In this document: piece after piece, positions 45,003 through 52,615 of the stretch | Position numbering within the stretch: position 1 is the first letter of the stretch | Layout of the letters: each line of letters begins with the position of its first letter | DNA from: Thaumasiovibrio sp047250365 | Lineage (GTDB): Bacteria > Pseudomonadota > Gammaproteobacteria > Enterobacterales > Vibrionaceae | NCBI RefSeq assembly: GCF_047250365.1 | Contig: NZ_JBLBVL010000003.1 | Span: 186,001 to 250,000 of the forward strand | Reading direction: 5' to 3' | Length of the DNA stretch: 64,000 bases | Position numbers and translations under genes: made by a program | Notes under the pieces: model-generated | Database searches by the model: none | What the model saw: the letters and a program-made list of their open reading frames with translations, nothing else | Told to the model about the DNA's origin: nothing

Positions 45003-48000
45003 ATGATGTTACCCCTTCTTCCCTTTCAGGCCAGTATCGATAATGCTGTGCTGCAATATATAGACCTTCTTAACGCGACTTCGTTCCAAGGTGATGTAGA
45101 GGTGGCGTATGCCAGTCGTTTGAGTGTTGCCACGGACAATAGTGTTTATCAACAGCTGCCGCAAGCGGTGATATTTCCCCGTTCGACGAACGATGTGGTA
45201 TTGATTGGTGAAGTGGCTAAACAGTGCCCAGCGGTTAGCTTCTCTGCCCGAGGCGGTGGTACTGGCACCAATGGGCAATCGTTAACACCCGGTGTTGTGG
45301 TGGACCTATCGCGTTATATGACCCAAATTTTAGAGGTGAATATCGAGCAAGGGTGGGTAAAGGTTGAGGCTGGGGTAATAAAAGACCAACTTAACGATGT
45401 GTTACGCCCGCATGGCTATTTTTTCTCGCCAGATCTCTCTACCAGCAATCGAGCCACCATTGGCGGTATGATAAATACTGATGCATCGGGGCAGGGGTCG
45501 CTAAAATATGGCAAAACCTCCGATCATGTCTTGGCACTGAAAGCGGTACTTGCAGATGGCTCTGTGTTAGATACAGAGCAAGGCCTAACCAATGGACTCG
45601 CATCGATTGCATGCTCTGTGACAGAAGAGGTGTGTCGCCAACAGCGCAGTGAAATCGAAAACAAGTTTCCCGATCTCAACCGCTTTTTAACCGGTTATGA
45701 TTTAAAAAATGCGCTAAATGTTGCCGACGATACGTTTGATATTACCCGTGTGCTTTGCGGTTCGGAAGGATCGCTGGCCATGATTACTGAAGCTAAGCTC
45801 AATATTACGCCAATTCCGACGGCGAGAACCGTTGTTAATATTAAGTACGATAGTTTCGATGCCGCATTGCGTAATGCGCCGATGATGGTGCAAGCACAAG
45901 CGCTGTCAGTGGAAACCATTGACTCTAAAGTGCTGAATTTGGCTAAGCAGGATATTGTTTGGCATACCGTGCGTGACTTGATTACCGATGTGCCAGATGC
46001 AGAGGTGCTCGGCATCAATGTGGTTGAATATGCGGGTCAAAACAGAGAAGACAATGATCAGCAGGTGGCAGCTTTGTGTCGTCAACTTGATACGCTTATC
46101 GCGGAGAAAGTCTCGGGAATATTAGGGTATCAAGTATGCAGCGACTTGGCTGACATCAATAAAATTTATGCCATGCGCAAAAAGGCAGTGGGTTTACTGG
46201 GAGCGACGAAAGGCCATGCCAAGCCGATCCCGTTTGCAGAAGATACCTGTGTACCGCCGCAAAACTTGGCCGATTTTATAAGTGAATTTCGCCAACTACT
46301 GGATAGTCACCAGTTACATTATGGCATGTTCGGTCATGTGGATGCAGGCGTGTTGCATGTACGCCCAGCGCTCGATATGTGCGACCCCGAGCAAGAAGCA
46401 TTAATGAAGTCACTGTCAGATGATGTTGTTGCACTTGTTGCCAAGTATGGCGGTTTAATGTGGGGTGAGCATGGCAAAGGCTATCGTTCCGAATATGGAC
46501 CAGCATTTTTTGGTGATGTACTTTTTACCGAGTTGCGAAGGATTAAAGCGGCGTTTGACCCTCATAACCAAATGAACCCTGGCAAGATTTGTACGCCATT
46601 GGGGTCAGGGGATGAGCTAGTCAAAGTGGATGCGATTAAACGCGGTTATTACGATCGGCAAATCCCGATTAAAGTTCGAGATAGTTATTCCGCAGCAATG
46701 GGGTGTAATGGTAATGGTTTGTGTTTTAACTATGACACCAGCTCGCCCATGTGTCCCTCTATGAAGGTAACCGCTGATCGTCGTCAGTCGCCCAAAGGGC
46801 GAGCTGGTTTAGTGCGCGAATGGTTACGCTTATTGTCTGAGCAAGGTGTGGATATCCTTGCTTTAGAGCAACAGACAATGCAGCGTGGTCCATCGTTGAA
46901 AGCGCTGATTGATCGTTTTAAACAGACTTATATCGATAAGCAATATGATTTTTCGCATGAGGTGATGGAGGCGATGCAAGGCTGTTTGGCCTGTAAAGCT
47001 TGCGCCAGCCAGTGTCCAATTAAGGTTGATGTGCCGAGCTTCCGTGCTCGTTTTATGAATCTTTATTACTCACGTTACCAACGACCATTAAAGGACTACT
47101 TGGTCGCTTATATTGAAGTATTGTTACCTTGGATGGCTAAAATGCCGAAGGTGATCAATACCCTATCGACGAATCGCGTTTCTGAGTTTGTGTTGCGTAA
47201 GAGCATCGGCTATCGAGATACGCCCGCATTGTCTGTTCCAACGCTTTCGGCGTCATTGGCATCACATCATGCGTTGCGTTTTGATCTCTTGTGGCTGCAG
47301 GCGTTATCCATTGAGGAGCGGGCGCGATACGTTTTGGTGGTTCAAGATCCGTTCACGAGTTACTACGATGCAGAAGTGGTAAGTGACTTCGTCCATTTAA
47401 TTGAAAAACTGGGTAAAAAGCCGATATTAGTGCCATTTAACCCGAATGGTAAAGCGCAACACATAAAAGGGTTCTTGCGTCAGTTTACGCAGACTGCGAG
47501 AACCACCTCTGCTTTTCTAAATCAGCTCGCAGAACTCAAAATACCCATGGTTGGTGTCGATCCTGCGTTGGTGCTTTGTTATCGGGATGAATATGATGAG
47601 GTGTTGGCCGACAAGCGTGGAGAATTTGAGGTGCTGCTTGCCCATGAGTGGTTGATGCCACTTATCGCAGAGCGTCAGCCATACCCAGATAGAGAAGATG
47701 CGCCATGGTATCTGTTTGCGCACTGTACAGAGAAAACCAAGTTACCCAACGCTGAAAAAGAGTGGGGAGCTATTTTCCAGCATTTTGGTGCGGCATTAAA
47801 CAGCGTGCCTGTTGGTTGTTGTGGCATGGCGGGCACCTTTGGGCACGAAACGGAAAAATACGCGGTGTCGAAGGCAGTGTTTGATCTGAGCTGGAAACCG
47901 ACACTCGACGAAATACCTGATCATCGTGCGATGATAACGGGTTATTCGTGTCGTAGTCAGGTTAAGCGCTTACAGGGGCAGCGCTTGCTTCACCCGGTAC

Positions 48001-48023
48001 AAGTGTTACTGCGACTCATATAG
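45003..48023 (+). CDS. ydiJ: Large FAD/4Fe-4S oxidoreductase YdiJ family
   Basis: 1006 residues. N-terminal FAD-binding type-4 domain (SARGGGTGTNGQSL, then DLSTSNRATIGGMINTDASG), FAD-oxidase C domain ending GEHGKGYRSEYGP, a ferredoxin-like cluster site CLACKACASQCPIKVD near residue 661, and a C-terminal CCG domain (GCCGMAGTFGHE near 939). YdiJ-type proteins have been linked to D-2-hydroxyglutarate oxidation; I hold that loosely. TAAGGATC precedes two ATGs; the second (45006) is better spaced. A terminator follows. Confidence 0.92.
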   Translation: MMLPLLPFQASIDNAVLQYIDLLNATSFQGDVEVAYASRLSVATDNSVYQQLPQAVIFPRSTNDVVLIGEVAKQCPAVSFSARGGGTGTNGQSLTPGVVVDLSRYMTQILEVNIEQGWVKVEAGVIKDQLNDVLRPHGYFFSPDLSTSNRATIGGMINTDASGQGSLKYGKTSDHVLALKAVLADGSVLDTEQGLTNGLASIACSVTEEVCRQQRSEIENKFPDLNRFLTGYDLKNALNVADDTFDITRVLCGSEGSLAMITEAKLNITPIPTARTVVNIKYDSFDAALRNAPMMVQAQALSVETIDSKVLNLAKQDIVWHTVRDLITDVPDAEVLGINVVEYAGQNREDNDQQVAALCRQLDTLIAEKVSGILGYQVCSDLADINKIYAMRKKAVGLLGATKGHAKPIPFAEDTCVPPQNLADFISEFRQLLDSHQLHYGMFGHVDAGVLHVRPALDMCDPEQEALMKSLSDDVVALVAKYGGLMWGEHGKGYRSEYGPAFFGDVLFTELRRIKAAFDPHNQMNPGKICTPLGSGDELVKVDAIKRGYYDRQIPIKVRDSYSAAMGCNGNGLCFNYDTSSPMCPSMKVTADRRQSPKGRAGLVREWLRLLSEQGVDILALEQQTMQRGPSLKALIDRFKQTYIDKQYDFSHEVMEAMQGCLACKACASQCPIKVDVPSFRARFMNLYYSRYQRPLKDYLVAYIEVLLPWMAKMPKVINTLSTNRVSEFVLRKSIGYRDTPALSVPTLSASLASHHALRFDLLWLQALSIEERARYVLVVQDPFTSYYDAEVVSDFVHLIEKLGKKPILVPFNPNGKAQHIKGFLRQFTQTARTTSAFLNQLAELKIPMVGVDPALVLCYRDEYDEVLADKRGEFEVLLAHEWLMPLIAERQPYPDREDAPWYLFAHCTEKTKLPNAEKEWGAIFQHFGAALNSVPVGCCGMAGTFGHETEKYAVSKAVFDLSWKPTLDEIPDHRAMITGYSCRSQVKRLQGQRLLHPVQVLLRLI

Positions 48024-48025
48024 TC

Positions 48026-48052
48026 AAAAGCGGTGATAATCACCGCTTTTTT
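48026..48052. terminator. Bidirectional terminator
   Basis: Perfect 11-bp stem AAAAGCGGTGA / TCACCGCTTTT with loop TAA, then more T. It serves the ydiJ-like gene and the convergent NYN-domain gene. Confidence 0.9.
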
Positions 48053-48060
48053 ATTGATGT

Positions 48061-48570
48061 TTATCGATGCAACAAGAGCGTGTCATCAATCTCTCTAAAG
48101 TGGTCACAAGCATTTACAAGGCTGCCAGCCGTTAAATTTGGTACGCCATAGACTTCGACTTCAATGTGATATCGTTGCTGTAAATGCTCAACAAGCAGTG
48201 AAAAGTCACCATCACCAGAGAGAAGGATGAGTTTATCTATATGAGGTGCCGCTTCGAGAGCATCAATGGTTAGGCCTACATCCCAATCCCCTTTGGCTGA
48301 GCCGTCACTGCGTTGAATAAATGGCTTTAGCCGAACGTTAAAGCCAATAGCGCGAAGAATGTTCTGAAATTGACGTTGCTTCTCATCGCCTTTATTGATG
48401 GCATAAGCATTGGCTTGATAGATTTCGTTGTCTTTTGTGGCTTCTGCCCAAAACTTGTTGTAATCAAAGTTGGCACCAAACTGTTCGCGTGTGGTGTAGT
48501 AAATGTTTTGTACATCGACCAAGATGGCAATGCGCGGCAGGCTTGTTGTAGGAGTAGTAGGTTCAGACAT
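48061..48570 (-). CDS. NYN/PIN-like domain protein (LabA/DUF88 type)
   Basis: 169 residues. The NYN fold is shown by ILVDVQNIYYTTREQFG with the first Asp, KGDWDVGLTIDAL and LLSGDGDFSLLVEHL with the following acidic residues, and VYGVPNLTAGSLVNACDHF. These give the acidic metal site of PIN-like nucleases. Cytoplasmic; RNA or DNA substrate unknown. It stands alone. Confidence 0.9.
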   Translation of the reverse strand: MSEPTTPTTSLPRIAILVDVQNIYYTTREQFGANFDYNKFWAEATKDNEIYQANAYAINKGDEKQRQFQNILRAIGFNVRLKPFIQRSDGSAKGDWDVGLTIDALEAAPHIDKLILLSGDGDFSLLVEHLQQRYHIEVEVYGVPNLTAGSLVNACDHFREIDDTLLLHR

Positions 48571-48727
48571 GAATGGTTGCCATTAGATAGATACAGCAAC
48601 GAATAATAGTCAATATAGACGGTAACTTAAAGGGTTTATCTATGGTTCTGTCGTTTGGCGCAAGGCATAATAAAGAAAAATATGCCATTGTGTTGTTTAA
48701 GGTCATGCAGGTAATTAAGGAGTTTAC

Positions 48728-48883
48728 GTGATAAAAGCGATAGTTGTTCTGCTGTTTCTTCTTATCGGCTTTAACGCGTTACAGCGACTGGACATCTCAG
48801 TACAGAAAAAGATTTTTACTGTACTGGGCTCGATTGTTGCTTTAGCACTGGCCATGTTTGTGGTTTCTGAATTAATCCGATAG
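48728..48883 (+). CDS. 51-residue membrane protein
   Basis: Short frame from GTG 48728 (MIKAIVVLLFLLIGFNALQR ...) with two hydrophobic helices, an intervening polar loop LDISVQKKIF, and a second helix ending SELIR. AAGGAG sits 6 nt before the GTG, an excellent ribosome site. It ends 14 nt before the hydrolase gene, so the two are probably one operon. I do not recognise it; the hydrophobic pattern and ribosome site support it as real. Confidence 0.72.
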   Translation: MIKAIVVLLFLLIGFNALQRLDISVQKKIFTVLGSIVALALAMFVVSELIR

Positions 48884-48897
48884 TTGGGGTCGGTCGT

Positions 48898-49569
48898 ATG
48901 GCAGATATCGGTAGTGAAAAGAAGATCAAAGTGGTGGTGTTACACGGCTTATATATGCACGGGGTGGTGATGATCCCGCTGTGTCGACGCATTACTCAAG
49001 CTGGGTATGAGGTGTTAAACCTTACTTATAATACGATTAAGCCTGACACAGAAAAGATGTTTGAAGAAATTGATCAGTTTGCTCAGCGCGAACCGATAAT
49101 TTTGGTTGGTCACTCTATGGGCGGCGTGATGTCGCGGCAATATTTAGAGTCGCGACAGGATAACTCGGTTCAAGCGGTGATAACCTTGGGCACCCCACAC
49201 CAAGGGGCTAAAATCGCCAAATATATTCATAGAATTGGGCTTAAAGATGTCGTGTTACGTGATAGCGCGAAATACTTGCTGCCACAGAAAGTCGAATGGA
49301 CTCACCGCGCGCGCTTGTACAGTTTAGCGGGGAATTTTTCCTTAGGCGTGCTGCCTATTATTTTGCAAAGCACTGAGCGTCCATCAGACGGCATTGTCTT
49401 ACTAGAAGAGACCAAAATGAAAGGGATGTGGCGCCATAAAACAATGCGCCAGACCCATGAAAGCATGTTAGTTTCAACGGAGGTCGCAGATTGGGTGTTA
49501 GCAGCACTCGATGAGGAAGAAGGCTACATGCAACGTGGCTGTAATGAAATCATTGAAATGTATCAGTGA
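48898..49569 (+). CDS. Lipase-like alpha/beta hydrolase
   Basis: 223 residues. VVVLHGLYMHG gives the oxyanion loop, LVGHSMGGVMSR the serine nucleophile, SDGIVLLEE the Asp and THESML the His of the triad. ITLGTPHQGA is typical of PGAP1/lipase-like hydrolases. No signal peptide, so cytoplasmic. It follows the 51-residue membrane protein by 14 nt. Confidence 0.85.
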   Translation: MADIGSEKKIKVVVLHGLYMHGVVMIPLCRRITQAGYEVLNLTYNTIKPDTEKMFEEIDQFAQREPIILVGHSMGGVMSRQYLESRQDNSVQAVITLGTPHQGAKIAKYIHRIGLKDVVLRDSAKYLLPQKVEWTHRARLYSLAGNFSLGVLPIILQSTERPSDGIVLLEETKMKGMWRHKTMRQTHESMLVSTEVADWVLAALDEEEGYMQRGCNEIIEMYQ

Positions 49570-49577
49570 GAGAACGA

Positions 49578-49601
49578 CGCGGCCAGCAGGCGCTGGTCGC
49601 G
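49578..49601. other. GC-rich hairpin between the hydrolase and norM
   Basis: Stem CGCGGCCAGC / GCTGGTCGCG (one G-T pair) with a 4-nt loop between two convergent stops. It lacks a U tract on both strands. It may mark both transcript ends. Confidence 0.45.
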
Positions 49602-49616
49602 CGATAAATAAGGCGT

Positions 49617-50987
49617 TTAACGTTCCATGACTTGATCAAAATAAGATGTATCTTGTTTTTGCAGCCAATGCAGGCGCTGACCCAATAGAAGCGCAGCAAC
49701 GGTTAAGCCGACGATGGTTCCAGCCCAAAAACCGTAAGGGCCCATACTCGTTACAATAAGATCGGTGCGACCTAGCACGTAGCCTAAGGGTAGCCCGATA
49801 AGCCAATAGGCAATAAATGTCCTCACGAAAATCGCTTGCATATCTTTATAGCCACGTAGTGCGCCTGCCGCAATAACTTGTACCGCATCGCTGATTTGGT
49901 ATATCGCCGCCATTAGCATTAACTGGCCAGCAAGTAACAGCACTTCTGGGTTGTCGTTATAAATTAAGGCAATATTATGTCTGAATATAACGGATAATAT
50001 CGCGGTTACGGTGGCAGTGATAAACCCTATAGCAATGGCACTGTAACTGGTTATTTTTGCGCCGTGTAAGTGCATTTGCCCTACGCGATGACCAACTCGA
50101 ATACTCGCTGCAATGCCAAGGCTCAATGGGATCATGAAGATCATCGATGAGAAATTGACCGCTATCTGATGCGCCGCAACGGTCACCGAGCCAAGTGGTG
50201 CGAGGAAAATAGCCACACAAGCAAACATGGTGACTTCAAAAAACATTGCTAAAGCGACGGGCAGCCCGAGATTAAATAGTTTTTTCTGTGCACGAAAGTG
50301 CGGCTGTTGCCAATGGGAGAAAGGCTGTAGGGCATTGAGTTTCGGTTTAAGCTTAATGTAGGCTAATAAGCATACAGCCATTAACCAATAAACCAACAAA
50401 GTAGCAACGGCACAGCCAGCAGCGCCTAGGGCTGGAGCGCCAAAATGGCCATAAACAAAGATCCAATTCAGTGGGATATTGGCGAGTAGCCCAATGAAGC
50501 CGATAAACATAGCAGGGCTGGTAAAAGATAACCCTTCACAGTAGCCACGCAGTGCGGTAAATAATAAGATCGCAGGCATTGCCCACAAGACAATCTGTAA
50601 GTATGCGATGGTTTTATTGCTTAGATCTGCCTCAATGTCCATCAAATCGACAATGTAGGCGGCATTGTACAGAACGAGCATGAGTGGCACAGAGAGAAAC
50701 AGGGCTAAAAACACGCCTTGTTGTACTTGGTAGCGGATTTTCTCTTTTTTACCGGCCCCAAATAGCTGTGCGACAATAGGCACAATGGCCTGTAGCACCC
50801 CTAGCCCAAACAGCATCGTAGGCAGCCAAATGCTAGAGGCAACGGCCACCGCTGCCATATCTGTCGCACTCACGCCCCCGGCCATGATGGTATCAACAAA
50901 GCCCATGGAGGTTTGTGCCACTTGTGCCAAAAGGACGGGTAAGGCAAGCCTAAGTAAATGCTTAGACTCGGTGAGATAATCTTTCAA
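49617..50987 (-). CDS. norM: MATE-family multidrug efflux pump NorM
   Basis: 456 residues with twelve hydrophobic helices. ALPVLLAQVAQTSMGFVDTIMAG at the start and the repeated MATE half-structure identify it. NorM exports cationic drugs and dyes with Na+ or H+. It lies 51 nt downstream of ribE in the same direction; norM/mdtK and ribE neighbours are common in gammaproteobacteria. Confidence 0.92.
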   Translation of the reverse strand: MKDYLTESKHLLRLALPVLLAQVAQTSMGFVDTIMAGGVSATDMAAVAVASSIWLPTMLFGLGVLQAIVPIVAQLFGAGKKEKIRYQVQQGVFLALFLSVPLMLVLYNAAYIVDLMDIEADLSNKTIAYLQIVLWAMPAILLFTALRGYCEGLSFTSPAMFIGFIGLLANIPLNWIFVYGHFGAPALGAAGCAVATLLVYWLMAVCLLAYIKLKPKLNALQPFSHWQQPHFRAQKKLFNLGLPVALAMFFEVTMFACVAIFLAPLGSVTVAAHQIAVNFSSMIFMIPLSLGIAASIRVGHRVGQMHLHGAKITSYSAIAIGFITATVTAILSVIFRHNIALIYNDNPEVLLLAGQLMLMAAIYQISDAVQVIAAGALRGYKDMQAIFVRTFIAYWLIGLPLGYVLGRTDLIVTSMGPYGFWAGTIVGLTVAALLLGQRLHWLQKQDTSYFDQVMER

Positions 50988-51038
50988 GTGTGTCTCCGAA
51001 TAGAAAAATAGCGAGCCAAAGATAGGTGCGCTGGATTT

Positions 51039-51758
51039 TTACTTGTTCTTGTCGCTCAAAGCTTGTTGCGCCGCTTGGCCAATGGTATCGATATCTGTAT
51101 TGTGCTGCGCCAGGAACTTTTCAAATAGAGGCATCAATGCGTCCATTTTCTCGTCAATGGCATCGCGTACGGTATCGACGACCACTTGCGTACCTCGTTC
51201 AATTTCAACATTAATATTTGAACCGCGTTGCTTTTGTTCGAATGTTGTCATCCGGCGGGTTTCAGGGATCAGCCATACATCAAACCAGCCCTCTTTTTTG
51301 TTCACGTCTGAGACGGTTAAGCTGGCACCATTAAGCGCGATATAGCCTTTAGGAAAAATATATTTTGCCCATTGTGCGGTGATAGAAAGACGGACTCGAT
51401 AATTGTCATCTATCTGTTGCACATCAAGTACAGGAGTTTTGAAATCGACGTGACCAGATAGCGGATGGCCGCCAATCTCAGCACCATCTTTTGCTGCTCG
51501 TTCGACATTGATTGATTGGTTCGGCTCGAATTCACTCAGGGTCGTGATTTGTAAACTCTTCAGCATCACATCAAACTTAACACGCGTTGGGGTGATGATT
51601 TTTGTCACGGTTAAACAGACGCCATCAACGGCAACACTGGCACCTATGTCTAATTGATGACAAAACCCAGGTTCAAATTCTATTTCGAATGTTCTTAAAC
51701 CGTTGTGGTCAGTGATTGAAGATATCAGTGCAACTGACTGAATAATACCGGTAAACAT
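51039..51758 (-). CDS. ribE: Riboflavin synthase alpha chain RibE
   Basis: 239 residues. Dismutates two 6,7-dimethyl-8-ribityllumazine molecules to riboflavin. The two barrels are visible: MFTGIIQ, S41, C48 (DGVCLTV) and GGHPLSGHVD in the first; LNGASLTV and LIPET in the second. Compared with E. coli, the loop KETL of barrel 1 reads LKSL here and a C-terminal tail of about 25 residues is added. No FMN riboswitch is seen in the 180 nt upstream. Confidence 0.9.
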   Translation of the reverse strand: MFTGIIQSVALISSITDHNGLRTFEIEFEPGFCHQLDIGASVAVDGVCLTVTKIITPTRVKFDVMLKSLQITTLSEFEPNQSINVERAAKDGAEIGGHPLSGHVDFKTPVLDVQQIDDNYRVRLSITAQWAKYIFPKGYIALNGASLTVSDVNKKEGWFDVWLIPETRRMTTFEQKQRGSNINVEIERGTQVVVDTVRDAIDEKMDALMPLFEKFLAQHNTDIDTIGQAAQQALSDKNK

Positions 51759-51951
51759 GATTTTATCCTCAAAGCGATGGTGTGATCGTGAACGCTAGAT
51801 AGCGACGGCGTGAGAATATCATAAAGTGTTTACTGTCGCTCTAGTTAGTATAGCTAGAGGGGGTAATTGTTTATATAGGCAGGGAAATTCAGTGACTGTT
51901 GTTGAGAGAGTGTTGATTTCAGTCTGGGCTAGTAGAACCGTTGATTGAAGA

Positions 51952-51976
51952 AGTAGGTGAACATATATCACCTACT
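51952..51976 (-). terminator. Hairpin after the CPXCG gene
   Basis: Perfect 9-bp stem AGTAGGTGA / TCACCTACT with loop ACATATA, 19 nt past the stop of the minus-strand gene. The T-rich tail is weak, so this is a possible terminator. Confidence 0.5.
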
Positions 51977-51994
51977 GTGTTAGTTGGGTTAAGT

Positions 51995-52198
51995 TTAGAA
52001 TATTTGTTCGTCATCGGCATCAACAAAGAGCTGAATACTTTGAGATGCTTCGTCAATATTCAATTGCAGGTGAATAGCATTGCAGCAAGCAGGGCAGTCA
52101 TCATAAAAGTCCTGACTGCCAGCGCTAACATCCAGTGTCATTTTTATCATGTGGCCGCAATGGGGACAAATGATATTTTGGTTCTTAAAGTTATTCAC
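51995..52198 (-). CDS. CPXCG-motif zinc-ribbon protein
   Basis: 67 residues with two cysteine pairs, CPHCGHMIKMTLD and CPACCNAIHLQL, which form a small zinc ribbon. The family is annotated CPXCG-motif cysteine-rich protein in Vibrio and relatives. Function unknown. It ends in an acidic tail. Confidence 0.85.
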   Translation of the reverse strand: MNNFKNQNIICPHCGHMIKMTLDVSAGSQDFYDDCPACCNAIHLQLNIDEASQSIQLFVDADDEQIF

Positions 52199-52615
52199 AA
52201 CTACTCCTTATTATCAATACTATTAATATGAATAACACCTGCTTTTATCATAGTGTGAACAGATAATTTTCGTACAAAAATAACGCATATACATGATAGC
52301 AATCTCAAAATAACTAGCTTTCAATTACTTATTTAGCAAGTAGTTGAAAATGGATATCTATTTTGTATCGTTTAGGCTGTTGAGTGGTGCTAATTCGGTG
52401 AGATTCAATACTGAACGCGGATTATTGTGTATGTTTTGAAACCATGTCCTGTAGTTAACGACAGGCTTATGCTTATAAGGCATGCATTTGATTGGTTATT
52501 TTGTGTCTTGAATAAACATTGGCAAATAGGGTGTAACTTCACATTGTTTTAAGTGTTATTTGAAAATAATGATTGGAAGTGTGGCATTCTCTGTTAGCAA
52601 CGAAGAATGTTGGGA
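52199..52615. other. Intergenic region between the CPXCG gene and luxQ
   Basis: About 420 bases with no gene. It holds the CPXCG promoter and the luxQ 3' region. A hairpin TTCAATTACTT / AAGTAGTTGAA (52320-52348, one G-T pair) may end luxPQ transcripts, though it is 270 nt past luxQ. No sigma-54 Qrr-type promoter was seen. Confidence 0.5.

Noticed and set aside
52199..52615. Qrr-type small RNA near luxPQ
   Set aside because: No sigma-54 promoter and no recognisable Qrr core in the intergenic region.
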